Shown one piece after another: positions 35,425 to 42,524 of a stretch of 64,000 bases of DNA. Location of the stretch: positions 62,001 through 126,000 of the forward strand of contig CBDFFJ010000007.1 in NCBI GenBank assembly GCA_965246765.1. The letters run 5' to 3'. This stretch comes from UBA1952 sp965246765 (GTDB lineage Bacteria; Bacteroidota; Bacteroidia; Chitinophagales; Chitinophagaceae). How positions within the stretch are numbered: position 1 is the stretch's first letter; every line of letters starts with the position of its first letter. The position numbers and the translations under genes were made by a program. The notes under the pieces were generated by a model. That model worked only from the letters and a program-made list of their open reading frames with translations. It was not told the DNA's origin and searched no databases.

Positions 35425-35716
35425 ATTGGAAAAGGTCTATTGAATCGCCCTCTGCAAGGGTTACTACAGCTTTCTTGTAACCGCTTTTGCGGCCACGAAG
35501 CACACCGGCTTTGGTGAAACGGCTCTTATTCTTGGCAGGAACAACGATGGTATTCACATCCTGAACCTTTACGCCGTAGAACTCTTCTACCGCCTTCTTT
35601 ACTTCCAGCTTGTTGGCAGCCTTCGCCACTTCAAAAGTGTAGCGGCTGGACTTCTCCATTTGAGCGTTCACCTTCTCGGTCAGTATCGGGCGAACTAAAA
35701 CGTCAGCAGGTTTCAT
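35423..35716 (-). CDS. rplW: Ribosomal protein L23
   Basis: 97 residues of uL23. DVLVRPILTEKVNAQMEKSS, RYTFEVAKAANKLEVKKAVE and VNTIVVPAKNKSR match the family, which lines the exit of the nascent chain tunnel. Confidence 0.96.
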   Translation of the reverse strand: MKPADVLVRPILTEKVNAQMEKSSRYTFEVAKAANKLEVKKAVEEFYGVKVQDVNTIVVPAKNKSRFTKAGVLRGRKSGYKKAVVTLAEGDSIDLFQ

Positions 35717-35756
35717 TGTTTATTCTTTTATAAAGAGGCAATGCCTCCGACTATTA

Positions 35757-36395
35757 TTAAGCTTCAGCAGGAGCTGCTTCTTCAGTGAACATTTTAGCTG
35801 CGCCCTCAGTGAATACCAGTGTGCTGGCGTTCATCAGGTCGTAGGTATTCATATCGGAGAGGACAACCGTCTTGTTATTCTGCAGATTGCGGCCGCTGAG
35901 GTAAACATTAGCGTTATACTCAGGGACAATCACCATCGTACGGCGGGCATTCGCAGAAAGCGTACCGATTGCAGCAGCGAAATCCTTTGTCTTAGGAGCA
36001 TCAAAGCTGAAGTCTTCAACTACTACGATTTTGCCTTCCTTAGCCTTATGAGCCAGAGCACTCATCTTAGCCAAGTCCTTCACCTTACGGTTCAGCTTGA
36101 AATCATAGCGGTGAGGAAGCGGGCCGTTTACGGTACCGCCACCCTTATAAAGCGGGTTGCGGATGTTGCCCTTACGAGCGCCACCGGTGCCCTTTTGCTT
36201 GTGCAGCTTGCGGGAAGAGCCATGCACTTCAGCACGGGTCTTAGTCTTGTGCGTACCCTGACGCTGAGCGGCGAGGTATTGCTTTACCGCGAGGTAAATA
36301 CAATGGTCGTTCGGCTCAATGGCGAAGATTTCATCAGGAAGCTCCATGGAGCGGCCTGTCTTTTCGCCTTTATTATTCAGTACATCAACTTGCAT
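35757..36395 (-). CDS. rplD: Ribosomal protein L4
   Basis: 212 residues of uL4. The tunnel loop has KLHKQKGTGGARKGNIRNPL, and the C-terminal Rossmann-like domain includes NLQNNKTVVLSDMNTYDLMN. In enteric bacteria L4 controls the S10 operon; no evidence either way here. Confidence 0.97.
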   Translation of the reverse strand: MQVDVLNNKGEKTGRSMELPDEIFAIEPNDHCIYLAVKQYLAAQRQGTHKTKTRAEVHGSSRKLHKQKGTGGARKGNIRNPLYKGGGTVNGPLPHRYDFKLNRKVKDLAKMSALAHKAKEGKIVVVEDFSFDAPKTKDFAAAIGTLSANARRTMVIVPEYNANVYLSGRNLQNNKTVVLSDMNTYDLMNASTLVFTEGAAKMFTEEAAPAEA

Positions 36396-36405
36396 GGCAA
36401 TGATA

Positions 36406-36434
36406 TTTTGCAGGGCCTTGCGCCCTCGTCAAAA
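36406..36434. repeat. Hairpin in the rplC-rplD spacer
   Basis: TTTTG (36406-36410) pairs with CAAAA (36430-36434) and AGGGC pairs with GCCCT inside, giving a two-part stem around CTTGC. It lies between the rplC stop and rplD start on the transcript. Confidence 0.5.
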
Positions 36435-36436
36435 AC

Positions 36437-37054
36437 TTATTTTTGAATGAGAACGGTAGCGCCGTTGTGACCCGGAACTGAACCAGAAATGAGAATGAGA
36501 TTTTGTTCAGGATACACCTTTACGATGCGCAGCTCCTTCACCTTTACGCGGTCGCCACCCATACGGCCGGCCATGCGCATGCCTTTAAATACGCGGCTTG
36601 GGTAAGATGAGCCACCGATAGAGCCCGGGGCACGCTGACGGTCGTGCTGACCGTGAGAAGCCTCGCCCACGCCGTGGAAGCCGTGGCGCTTAACTACGCC
36701 CTGGAAACCTTTACCCTTGGAGGTGCCGATAACGGAAACTTTTTCACCTTCTGCGAAGATGTCGCAGGTAATGCTCTCGCCTACTTCCTTTACAATGGAT
36801 GTGTCGCGGAGCTCTTTCACGCAGGACTTAGGCGTTGTATTAGCCTTCGCGAAGTGCTGAATCATCGCCTTAGGCGTGTTCTTTTCCTTCTTCTCGCCAA
36901 AAGCGATTTGCAGTGAATTGTAGCCGTCTGTTTCAACGGTCTTCTTTTGAGTTACCACACATGGGCCAGCTTCAATGATGGTGCAGGCGGTCTGCTTGCC
37001 ATTCGGCTCAAAGACGCTGGTCATGCCGATTTTCTTACCAATAATACCTCTCAT
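36437..37054 (-). CDS. rplC: Ribosomal protein L3
   Basis: 205 residues of uL3 from the ATG at 37054 (MRGIIGKKIGMTSVF), which matches the family start; an ATG at 37066 would add four residues. The loop GKGFQGVVKRHGFHGVGEAS and ASHGQHDRQRAPGSIGGSSY reach into the peptidyl transferase centre. Confidence 0.97.
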   Translation of the reverse strand: MRGIIGKKIGMTSVFEPNGKQTACTIIEAGPCVVTQKKTVETDGYNSLQIAFGEKKEKNTPKAMIQHFAKANTTPKSCVKELRDTSIVKEVGESITCDIFAEGEKVSVIGTSKGKGFQGVVKRHGFHGVGEASHGQHDRQRAPGSIGGSSYPSRVFKGMRMAGRMGGDRVKVKELRIVKVYPEQNLILISGSVPGHNGATVLIQK

Positions 37055-37165
37055 AGTATTCTGCATTTTTTATAGCCAGCGCCTGGGTTGCTTTGTGTTT
37101 CTTGCGAAACTGCGTGTGGGCCAGGATAGCCTTTTTTCAATCTATTTTTAAGAGCTGCCTCCCTT

Positions 37166-37209
37166 CTACCCTTTCAGGTAGCGGTTGAGGCATTCACCGA
37201 CGTTCAACC
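37166..37209. promoter_or_regulatory. Hairpins in the rpsJ-rplC spacer
   Basis: CTACC-CTTTCA-GGTAG (37166-37181) is a perfect five-pair hairpin. GGTTGA (37183-37188) can pair with TCAACC (37204-37209). They sit in the longest spacer of the cluster (37067-37222), just after rpsJ on the transcript. An mRNA control element is possible; no known ribosomal-protein leader is recognised. Confidence 0.4.
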
Positions 37210-37222
37210 AGTTTAAGGCAGG

Positions 37223-37528
37223 TCAGGCCTTGATTTCTACTTCTACGCCGCTTGGCAGGTCAAGCTTGCTCAGCGCATCTACTGTACGGGAAGAAGAAGT
37301 GTAGATGTCAAGCAGGCGCTTGTGCGTCGCGAGCTGGAACTGCTCCCGACTCTTCTTGTTCACGTGCGGCGAGCGCAGCACGGTAAAGATTTTCATTTCC
37401 GTAGGCAGAGGAATAGGGCCAGTAACGACGGCGCCTGTATTGCGAACCGTTTTTACAATCTTCTCTGCGGATTTATCAACCAGGTTATGGTCGTAAGACT
37501 TCAGTTTAATCCGGATACGCTGTGACAT
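37223..37528 (-). CDS. rpsJ: Ribosomal protein S10
   Basis: 101 residues of uS10, also known as NusE. RIRIKLKSYDHNLVDKSAEK and PLPTEMKIFTVLRSPHVNKK are diagnostic. It is the first gene of the cluster and is preceded directly by a consensus promoter. rpsL, rpsG and fusA, which often precede it, are absent. Confidence 0.97.
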   Translation of the reverse strand: MSQRIRIKLKSYDHNLVDKSAEKIVKTVRNTGAVVTGPIPLPTEMKIFTVLRSPHVNKKSREQFQLATHKRLLDIYTSSSRTVDALSKLDLPSGVEVEIKA

Positions 37529-37560
37529 ACTGTAAAGAGCTTCTCCCGTTTTTGGGATTG

Positions 37561-37593
37561 CAAAGGTAGGGGGTTGGATTTTCTCTGCAAAAA
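37561..37593 (-). promoter_or_regulatory. Promoter of the S10-spc ribosomal cluster
   Basis: Reverse strand: TTTTTG (37588-37593), then exactly 19 bases from the TTG to TACCTTTG (37561-37568). This matches the Bacteroidota housekeeping promoter TTTG-N19-TAnnTTTG. Transcription would start about 25 bases before the rpsJ ATG. Confidence 0.85.
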
Positions 37594-37619
37594 GATTTTG
37601 AGAGAAAATTTCACTATTC

Positions 37620-38501
37620 TCACTTAGTATTCACACTTATTATCAATTCCCACATTATGCCATTATCTCCAAATACCAATTCCTTACAAGATTGATAGTC
37701 AATAAAAGAAAGCTCATCAGTGTGCGCTGCCTTATTCCGATAGTTTTTTGTCAGGATGTCAATGGAATTTGAAAGCCCAGTCTCTTTAACTAGCCAACCA
37801 GAAAATGGCAGTGTTGATAGGAATGGCTTCCAAGTTTCTTTCAAAAAGTCACTTGTTTCTAACCGGGTTTTACTGTTTCGTGCTGTTGAAAGAAATCTGC
37901 TAACTACTCCCGATTCTGGAGATTTTTCTGTCTTTCCAGCACAATATGAAACGATTCTTCCAAAATCAATGTCTTTCAAGTCTGTACTATTAAAACTTTG
38001 ATTTTGGGCATAGTTTCTTAGTTGATTAGTGAATTTATCAGCAAGTTCAAGTTCAAAGGCCTTACAAAGACCAATTACAGCTGGCGACCAATCTAAATTT
38101 GCTTCTCTGCTTAAGGTGTCAGCAACACATTCAGAAGTCGCAAAAAATCTTAAAGAAGTCGGCAATAAAAAACTCGCTTGGTTTTGCCGAAGTAAAATCC
38201 TTTGAGTTTGCTTTCTAATAGTGTCTGCATCAATTAATTCAAGCAACAAATCAGACAAGACATCGGCTTTCTCATCGTTTGTGCCATTGCCGATTTTTAT
38301 TTCAAATATGGAAAGTAACCTTCCATAGCAGGCATTGCAGAGTTTCTTTTCCCAATCTCCCTCGTATATCGCGATAAGCTTCGCAATCTTAATACTTCCA
38401 CAACGGAAACAGCCGAATGAAATAGACTTTTCAAATCTGAATTGTTGAAGAGGGCCGCGTTGAGGATATTTCTTAGAAATTGCAATTAATGGCTGTGACA
38501 T
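37620..38501 (-). CDS. AT-rich unknown protein with zinc ribbon and HEPN-like motif
   Basis: 293 residues, not assigned to a family I know. Near the N terminus two CxxC knuckles (Cys31/Cys34 in CFRCG and Cys55/Cys58 in CNAC) suggest a zinc ribbon. The middle is largely helical. Near the C terminus NYRNKAAHTDEL gives Arg255-x4-His260, the RxxxxH pattern of HEPN ribonucleases, preceded by helices as in that fold. The DNA is visibly richer in A and T than the surrounding genes, suggesting recent acquisition. It lies 22 bases after the retropepsin-like gene on the same strand and may be co-transcribed. An RNase-type defence or stress role is a hypothesis. Confidence 0.65.
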   Translation of the reverse strand: MSQPLIAISKKYPQRGPLQQFRFEKSISFGCFRCGSIKIAKLIAIYEGDWEKKLCNACYGRLLSIFEIKIGNGTNDEKADVLSDLLLELIDADTIRKQTQRILLRQNQASFLLPTSLRFFATSECVADTLSREANLDWSPAVIGLCKAFELELADKFTNQLRNYAQNQSFNSTDLKDIDFGRIVSYCAGKTEKSPESGVVSRFLSTARNSKTRLETSDFLKETWKPFLSTLPFSGWLVKETGLSNSIDILTKNYRNKAAHTDELSFIDYQSCKELVFGDNGIMWELIISVNTK

Positions 38502-38523
38502 ATTTGCCGATTAGTGGTATTTA

Positions 38524-38904
38524 TTACTTTACATGCCCCCTCGCAATATTCGGGCTCTCCGGATTCACAGAAAGCCGCAACAGCTTTGGCTGAATCACCA
38601 AATCCATATCCTCCATCGGCACCGCGCCAAGCAATACCTCATCGCCCATAATCAGCGCGCCTACAAAACAGTTTCGGCCTTCAAAAGTGATGCGCACCGG
38701 CCCGGCATAAGGCACAGTATGCGAGCTGCCATCGGCAGTTGTAGCCTCGCGCGTCTCTAAAGTCTTCAGGCTAAGCTGCGTAGCCACATGCTGCGGCAGC
38801 ACTAAATATGTGGAGCTCGAATGCACCAGACAGCGAATACTGAGCGGCTTTAAATCAGCCACTATCGGGTTGGAAAGTTCAATATTGGCGTAAACGAGGC
38901 CCAT
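38524..38904 (-). CDS. Retropepsin-like clan AA protein lacking the catalytic Asp
   Basis: 126 residues of the small Bacteroidota/cyanobacterial clan AA aspartic protease family: MGLVYANIEL start, FVGALIMGDEVLLGAVPMED and the VNPESPNIA end. In active relatives the second strand carries Asp-Thr-Gly-Ser/Ala; here the position reads His28-Ser-Ser-Ser (CLVHSSSTYLVLPQHV). The codon is CAT, one base from GAT. As retropepsins need this Asp, the protein is probably not a working protease, though the fold seems kept. Divergent from the YoeB-type antitoxin gene. Confidence 0.8.
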   Translation of the reverse strand: MGLVYANIELSNPIVADLKPLSIRCLVHSSSTYLVLPQHVATQLSLKTLETREATTADGSSHTVPYAGPVRITFEGRNCFVGALIMGDEVLLGAVPMEDMDLVIQPKLLRLSVNPESPNIARGHVK

Positions 38905-38918
38905 ACAGTATTAGTCAT

Positions 38919-38926
38919 CAAAGTTA
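38919..38926 (-). promoter_or_regulatory. -7 promoter box (TAacTTTG) for the retropepsin-like gene
   Basis: Reverse strand TAACTTTG fully matches TAnnTTTG and lies 15 bases before the ATG at 38904. It overlaps the left half of the inverted repeat at 38920-38940. Confidence 0.5.
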
Positions 38927-38940
38927 ACCTGCCTAACTTT
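38920..38940. promoter_or_regulatory. Inverted repeat, candidate operator of the toxin-antitoxin pair
   Basis: AAAGTTA (38920-38926) and TAACTTT (38934-38940) are perfect inverted repeats separated by seven bases. The right half is part of a near-consensus -7 box (TAACTTTA) five bases before the antitoxin ATG, and the left half overlaps the divergent -7 box. Such a site would allow antitoxin autoregulation of both directions; binding is inferred. Confidence 0.5.
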
Positions 38941-38945
38941 AAAGC

Positions 38946-39167
38946 ATGGAAGCCACGATTCGCATTAGTACAGACGAGTTGACCAATGATTTTCTGGAGA
39001 ACATCAAGCGAATGTTTCCACACCATGCAGTGGAAATATCTGTTCAGCCTATGGATGAAACAGATTTCATCACATCCAGACCTGCTTTTGCAGCCGAATT
39101 GCTGGAACGCATTCAGCGGGTAAAAGATGGCGAACAGCTTATCACGATTAATCCCGAAGGGCTTTAG
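38946..39167 (+). CDS. Antitoxin of a YoeB-type toxin-antitoxin pair
   Basis: 73 residues. The N-terminal part (EATIRISTDELTNDFLENIK) is predicted to be ribbon-helix-helix-like or a short helical DNA-binding part; the C-terminal part (AFAAELLERIQRVKDGEQLI) is helical and ends in a segment that would wrap the toxin. Identified chiefly by position, two bases before the toxin ATG. Not a close YefM match by eye. Confidence 0.75.
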   Translation: MEATIRISTDELTNDFLENIKRMFPHHAVEISVQPMDETDFITSRPAFAAELLERIQRVKDGEQLITINPEGL

Positions 39168-39169
39168 TA

Positions 39170-39430
39170 ATGAGGAAAATATCCTTTGAAGCAAAGGCAT
39201 TCGGAGAATATCAGCAATGGATTGCCACAGACAAAAAAACAGCGCTCCGCATTGGCGAGCTGATACACGACATCTTGCGTAATCCCTTTACAAGACTCGG
39301 GAAGCCTGAACCACTGAAACACGAATATCGCGGATTTTGGAGCAGGCGGATAACCAGCGAGCACCGGCTAATCTACTCTGTGTCTGATACGCAGATAATC
39401 ATCGTGTCTTGCAATTCGCATTACGCTTAG
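39170..39430 (+). CDS. Txe/YoeB-family endoribonuclease toxin
   Basis: 86 residues. YoeB cleaves mRNA in the ribosomal A site. Family features are GKPEPLKHEYRGFWSRRI, EHRLIYSV and the C-terminal SCNSHY. Glu47, the Arg cluster around 59-66 and His84-Tyr85 correspond to the catalytic Glu, Arg and His-Tyr end of YoeB, so the toxin looks active. It starts two bases after the antitoxin stop. Confidence 0.92.
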   Translation: MRKISFEAKAFGEYQQWIATDKKTALRIGELIHDILRNPFTRLGKPEPLKHEYRGFWSRRITSEHRLIYSVSDTQIIIVSCNSHYA

Positions 39431-39453
39431 CCCCGCATTGACGGACAAAAGCC

Positions 39454-39951
39454 TTACATATAGCTCATCGCCGGCAACCCCAAAAGCCGCCGCCACAGCG
39501 CAATCTGCCCAATCATATTCGCCTCGCGGTAGGTGCTGAAGTTGATGAGCTCCATATTGCTCGCTTCCCAGCCGCCCATATCCTTCCGCGTATCCAGCCA
39601 AGCGGTGTCCACTTCCAGCGTCTTCTCCCGCACAATCGGGCTTATCTTATCCCAATCAGCGAGGAACTGGGCCAACGGCGGATAGGTAACGCCATCCTGA
39701 ATGCCCTTGAAATCCTTAAACAGCTCATCCGCCTGCTGGTAAATCTCCACGCCAAGATTGCGGGCGGCGACAAAACGCATTTCCACCGTGCTGCCGGCTA
39801 TCCAGGCCACATGGTTAGCCTTCGTACTGAGGCGGTTATGCGCATCCTCATCTGAAATGCCGTCAATGGCTTTCCGGAAATAATCAGTTTGAAGGTCATA
39901 AAGGGTGAAGATGGCGAGCAGGCGGGCGTCTTTGGGCTGTGTGGTTTCCAT
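39454..39951 (-). CDS. DinB-like four-helix protein with altered metal site
   Basis: 165 residues. LLAIFTLYDLQTDYFRKAID, NHVAWIAGSTVEMRFVAARN and NMIGQIALWRRLLGLP follow the DinB superfamily layout. The usual C-terminal HExxHIGQ metal motif reads YREANMIGQ here, so two His ligands are missing, while the first His (His47) stays. It may not bind metal. Function unknown; often stress- or thiol-related in relatives. Confidence 0.8.
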   Translation of the reverse strand: METTQPKDARLLAIFTLYDLQTDYFRKAIDGISDEDAHNRLSTKANHVAWIAGSTVEMRFVAARNLGVEIYQQADELFKDFKGIQDGVTYPPLAQFLADWDKISPIVREKTLEVDTAWLDTRKDMGGWEASNMELINFSTYREANMIGQIALWRRLLGLPAMSYM

Positions 39952-39968
39952 GCTTGGATTGTTTCGCG

Positions 39969-39976
39969 CAAAGCTA
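39969..39976 (-). promoter_or_regulatory. -7 promoter box (TAgcTTTG) for the DinB-like gene
   Basis: Reverse strand TAGCTTTG matches TAnnTTTG and lies 17 bases before the ATG at 39951. No TTG 19 bases upstream. Confidence 0.45.
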
Positions 39977-40059
39977 ATCGCGGCGTCCGCTTTTCGGTAA
40001 GGTGCGGTCAGGCCAAAGCTGCGGGCTGTTTGTGCCCTTCTTTATCCTAATTTGCCGCG

Positions 40060-40620
40060 ATGGAATCCCAAACAGAAACCACCGTAAGCGCGGGCGTCGG
40101 CTCCCGCGTATCCCACAACCTCTTCGGCCGCGGCGTCATCGTTGACCAGACCTCCGAAACCTACACCGTCTGGTTCAAAAGCCAGCAGGCTACACGCAAT
40201 GTGGCAAAGGATTTTTCAGGCATGAAAGTCACCGAAGCGGTAGCAGACGGCAGCACGCCGGGCCAGATTTCCTTGTCCGATATTGAAGAAGCGCTGGATA
40301 CGGTGCTGGAGCGCCGGCTACATGAAGTTCAAATTGTTCCGCTCGGCACGCGCTGGGATGGCGGAACGCTCATCATGCAGCCAAAAGACACCAGTCTTCA
40401 GAATAAGGAAGTGCCGATTGATACCTTCTTTCACAAAATCACGATGGTGCGCGACCGCCTGCGCCTCATTGAGCAGAAAATCAATTCCAACAAAGTCCTC
40501 AGCGAGAGCGATAAGATTGACTTGCAGCAATACATCACGGCCTCCTACGGCTCGCTGACTACTTTTAATGTGCTGTTCCGCGAGCAGCATCACCAGTTTA
40601 AGGGCGCTTCTAAGGATTAG
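40060..40620 (+). CDS. Conserved unknown with N-terminal tudor-like segment
   Basis: 186 residues. The N-terminal VGSRVSHNLFGRGVIVDQ segment resembles the small barrel seen at the end of UvrD/PcrA helicases (VxHxxFGxGxV). The C-terminal half (VPIDTFFHKITMVRDRLRLI, NSNKVLSESDKIDLQQYITA) is helical and soluble. It recalls uncharacterised Bacteroidota proteins. A nucleic-acid or RNA polymerase contact is possible through the barrel. Followed by a strong hairpin element. Confidence 0.7.
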   Translation: MESQTETTVSAGVGSRVSHNLFGRGVIVDQTSETYTVWFKSQQATRNVAKDFSGMKVTEAVADGSTPGQISLSDIEEALDTVLERRLHEVQIVPLGTRWDGGTLIMQPKDTSLQNKEVPIDTFFHKITMVRDRLRLIEQKINSNKVLSESDKIDLQQYITASYGSLTTFNVLFREQHHQFKGASKD

Positions 40621-40623
40621 TAG

Positions 40624-40707
40624 TGATAGAACGCGGATGGTTATGATTATTAAGATGGTTTATGGTCAGCGTAAATCATAAGAATCATAACCATCCTCGT
40701 TCTATTA
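40624..40707. repeat. Long inverted repeat with AATCATAAG-type units
   Basis: Two 33-base arms (40624-40656, 40675-40707) pair at 29 of 33 positions around an 18-base loop. The right arm contains ATCATAAGA ATCATAACC steps of nine bases. It fills the spacer between the conserved unknown and the DUF58 gene and ends 10 bases before the latter's ATG. It may act as a terminator or mRNA stability element; no T-run follows. Confidence 0.85.
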
Positions 40708-40717
40708 AAGTTTCCAA

Positions 40718-42040
40718 ATGATAAAAGACCTTTTCCTCACTATGCGCTGGTACGCGGCTATGGGCGCGTGCTCGGGGCTGTTTGTGCTGGCCTTTTTCTT
40801 TCCCTTCCTGTTCACGCCCGCCGCGCTTATCACGCTGGGCGTTATTGGGCTTACCATCATTGATTACATCCAGCTTTTTGCCGGAAACGGCCGGATCTCG
40901 GCTGCCCGCACCATACCGCCGCGCTTTTCTTTGGGCGATGAAAACACCGTCCGCGTGTCGCTGGCGAATGGCTACAACTTTCAGGCTTCCGTTTTGCTGA
41001 TTGATGAGCTGCCGGTTCAGTTCCAAGAGCGGAGCTGGCGCAAGCGCTTCACCATTTCTCCACGCATCAGGCGGGAGATTACTTATCCCCTCCGCCCTAC
41101 TTCACGCGGCGAATACGAGTTTGGTAATGTGCTGGCATATGTCTCTTCCCCGCTCGGCCTGGTGCGCCGCCGCTTCAAGGCTGCGGCCCCGGTGACGATA
41201 AAGGTTTATCCTTCGTTCCTGCACCTGCGCCGCTATCAGTTGATGGCTATGGCCGATAATTCCGCCATCGGCGCGAAAAAAGTCCGCCGCCTCGGGCACA
41301 GCATGGAGTTTGAGAAAATCAAGAATTACGTGCAGGGCGATGACATGCGCTCCATCAACTGGAAAGCCTCTGCCCGCTCTGGCGACCTGATGGTGAACAC
41401 TTACACTGACGCTCGTCAGCAGCAGATTTACTGTTTCTTGGACAAGGGCCGCGCGATGAAGGCCCCCTTTGACGGCCTCACCCTGCTTGACCATTCCATC
41501 AATGCCGCCCTCGCCCTCCTCAACGTCGCCTTGCTGCGTCAGGACAAAGCCGGACTCATCACCTTTTCGCAAAAAATAAATGATGTTGTGGCCGCCGACC
41601 GCCGCAGCGGCCAGCTTAATCACCTGCTGGAAGCCCTTTACAAGCAGGAAACCGACTTTAAGGAAAGTGATTACGAAGCTCTTTGGGCCGGCATCCACCG
41701 CCGCGTCACGCAGCGCTCGTTCATCCTGCTGTTTACCAATTTTGAGACGATGTCTTCATTGGAAAGGCAACTGCCCTACCTGCGGCACATGGCGCGGCAG
41801 CACCTGCTATGTGTTGTTTTCTTCCAGAATACTTTGCTCAAAGAGCTGAATGAATCCCAGCCGGATACTGTGGAAGGCATCTACGTCAAAACCATTGCAG
41901 ACCGCTTTGACTTTGAGAAGCGCCAGATTGTAAAAGAGCTGCGCCGCCATGGCATCCTTTCCATCCTCACTACGCCGCAAAACCTGAGCGTGGACGTAAT
42001 CAACCGCTATGCGGAGCTAAAGGCGCGGCAGATGATATAA
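40718..42040 (+). CDS. DUF58 domain membrane protein
   Basis: 440 residues. Two membrane helices lie near residues 10-55, followed by a beta-rich region and then DUF58 (GHSMEFEKIKNYVQGDDMRS, INWKASARSGDLMVNTY) with a von Willebrand A-like C-terminal part. DUF58 proteins usually occur with MoxR ATPases and aerotolerance (Bat) proteins; neither is present here. Function unknown. Confidence 0.9.
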   Translation: MIKDLFLTMRWYAAMGACSGLFVLAFFFPFLFTPAALITLGVIGLTIIDYIQLFAGNGRISAARTIPPRFSLGDENTVRVSLANGYNFQASVLLIDELPVQFQERSWRKRFTISPRIRREITYPLRPTSRGEYEFGNVLAYVSSPLGLVRRRFKAAAPVTIKVYPSFLHLRRYQLMAMADNSAIGAKKVRRLGHSMEFEKIKNYVQGDDMRSINWKASARSGDLMVNTYTDARQQQIYCFLDKGRAMKAPFDGLTLLDHSINAALALLNVALLRQDKAGLITFSQKINDVVAADRRSGQLNHLLEALYKQETDFKESDYEALWAGIHRRVTQRSFILLFTNFETMSSLERQLPYLRHMARQHLLCVVFFQNTLLKELNESQPDTVEGIYVKTIADRFDFEKRQIVKELRRHGILSILTTPQNLSVDVINRYAELKARQMI

Positions 42041-42144
42041 GGCCGTATTACCCATTCACAGAAAAATCACATGCTGCGCTACCTACCTGTGTAAGCAAAG
42101 ACTACATTTAGGTCGTGGCGACTAAACGTCGCCGCAAATACATC

Positions 42145-42519
42145 ATGGTGACTGTGGACGATATTTTCCATCATATCGCACAGGATTTGCGTGGCTATAG
42201 TGGCCATGATTCCTATGCCGCCGCCGAGGAGTTCGTCCTTGGCTGCGCTTTTGACCTCCATATTTCTATCACCACCGATGTTGAAGAAACAGAACTGGAC
42301 TTCATGGAGCGCTACGGAAAAGGCCATACGTTTTACTTCCGGCTGGCCGATTACAAGCATGGGCGGCTACTTGCAGGACAGATGTACTGGATTCTGCTGG
42401 GTACAAGGCCAAATATGGATGCCCATACCGGCGACCGGTTTAAAGAAGGGGATCGCCTTTATCTTTTTGTGCATGTGCGCAACATCACGCCGCCGCCAGT
42501 GCCCAGAGGCCTGAGCTAA
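42145..42519 (+). CDS. Hypothetical protein
   Basis: About 124 residues from the ATG at 42145 (MVTVDDIFHHIAQDLRGY); a GTG at 42115 would add ten basic residues. Alternating strands (GCAFDLHISITTDVEETELD, FYFRLADYKHGRLLAGQMYW) suggest a small alpha/beta or beta-barrel domain. No Cys-pair or catalytic motif. Ends in a Pro-rich tail. Not recognised. Confidence 0.6.
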   Translation: MVTVDDIFHHIAQDLRGYSGHDSYAAAEEFVLGCAFDLHISITTDVEETELDFMERYGKGHTFYFRLADYKHGRLLAGQMYWILLGTRPNMDAHTGDRFKEGDRLYLFVHVRNITPPPVPRGLS

Positions 42520-42524
42520 GCGCC

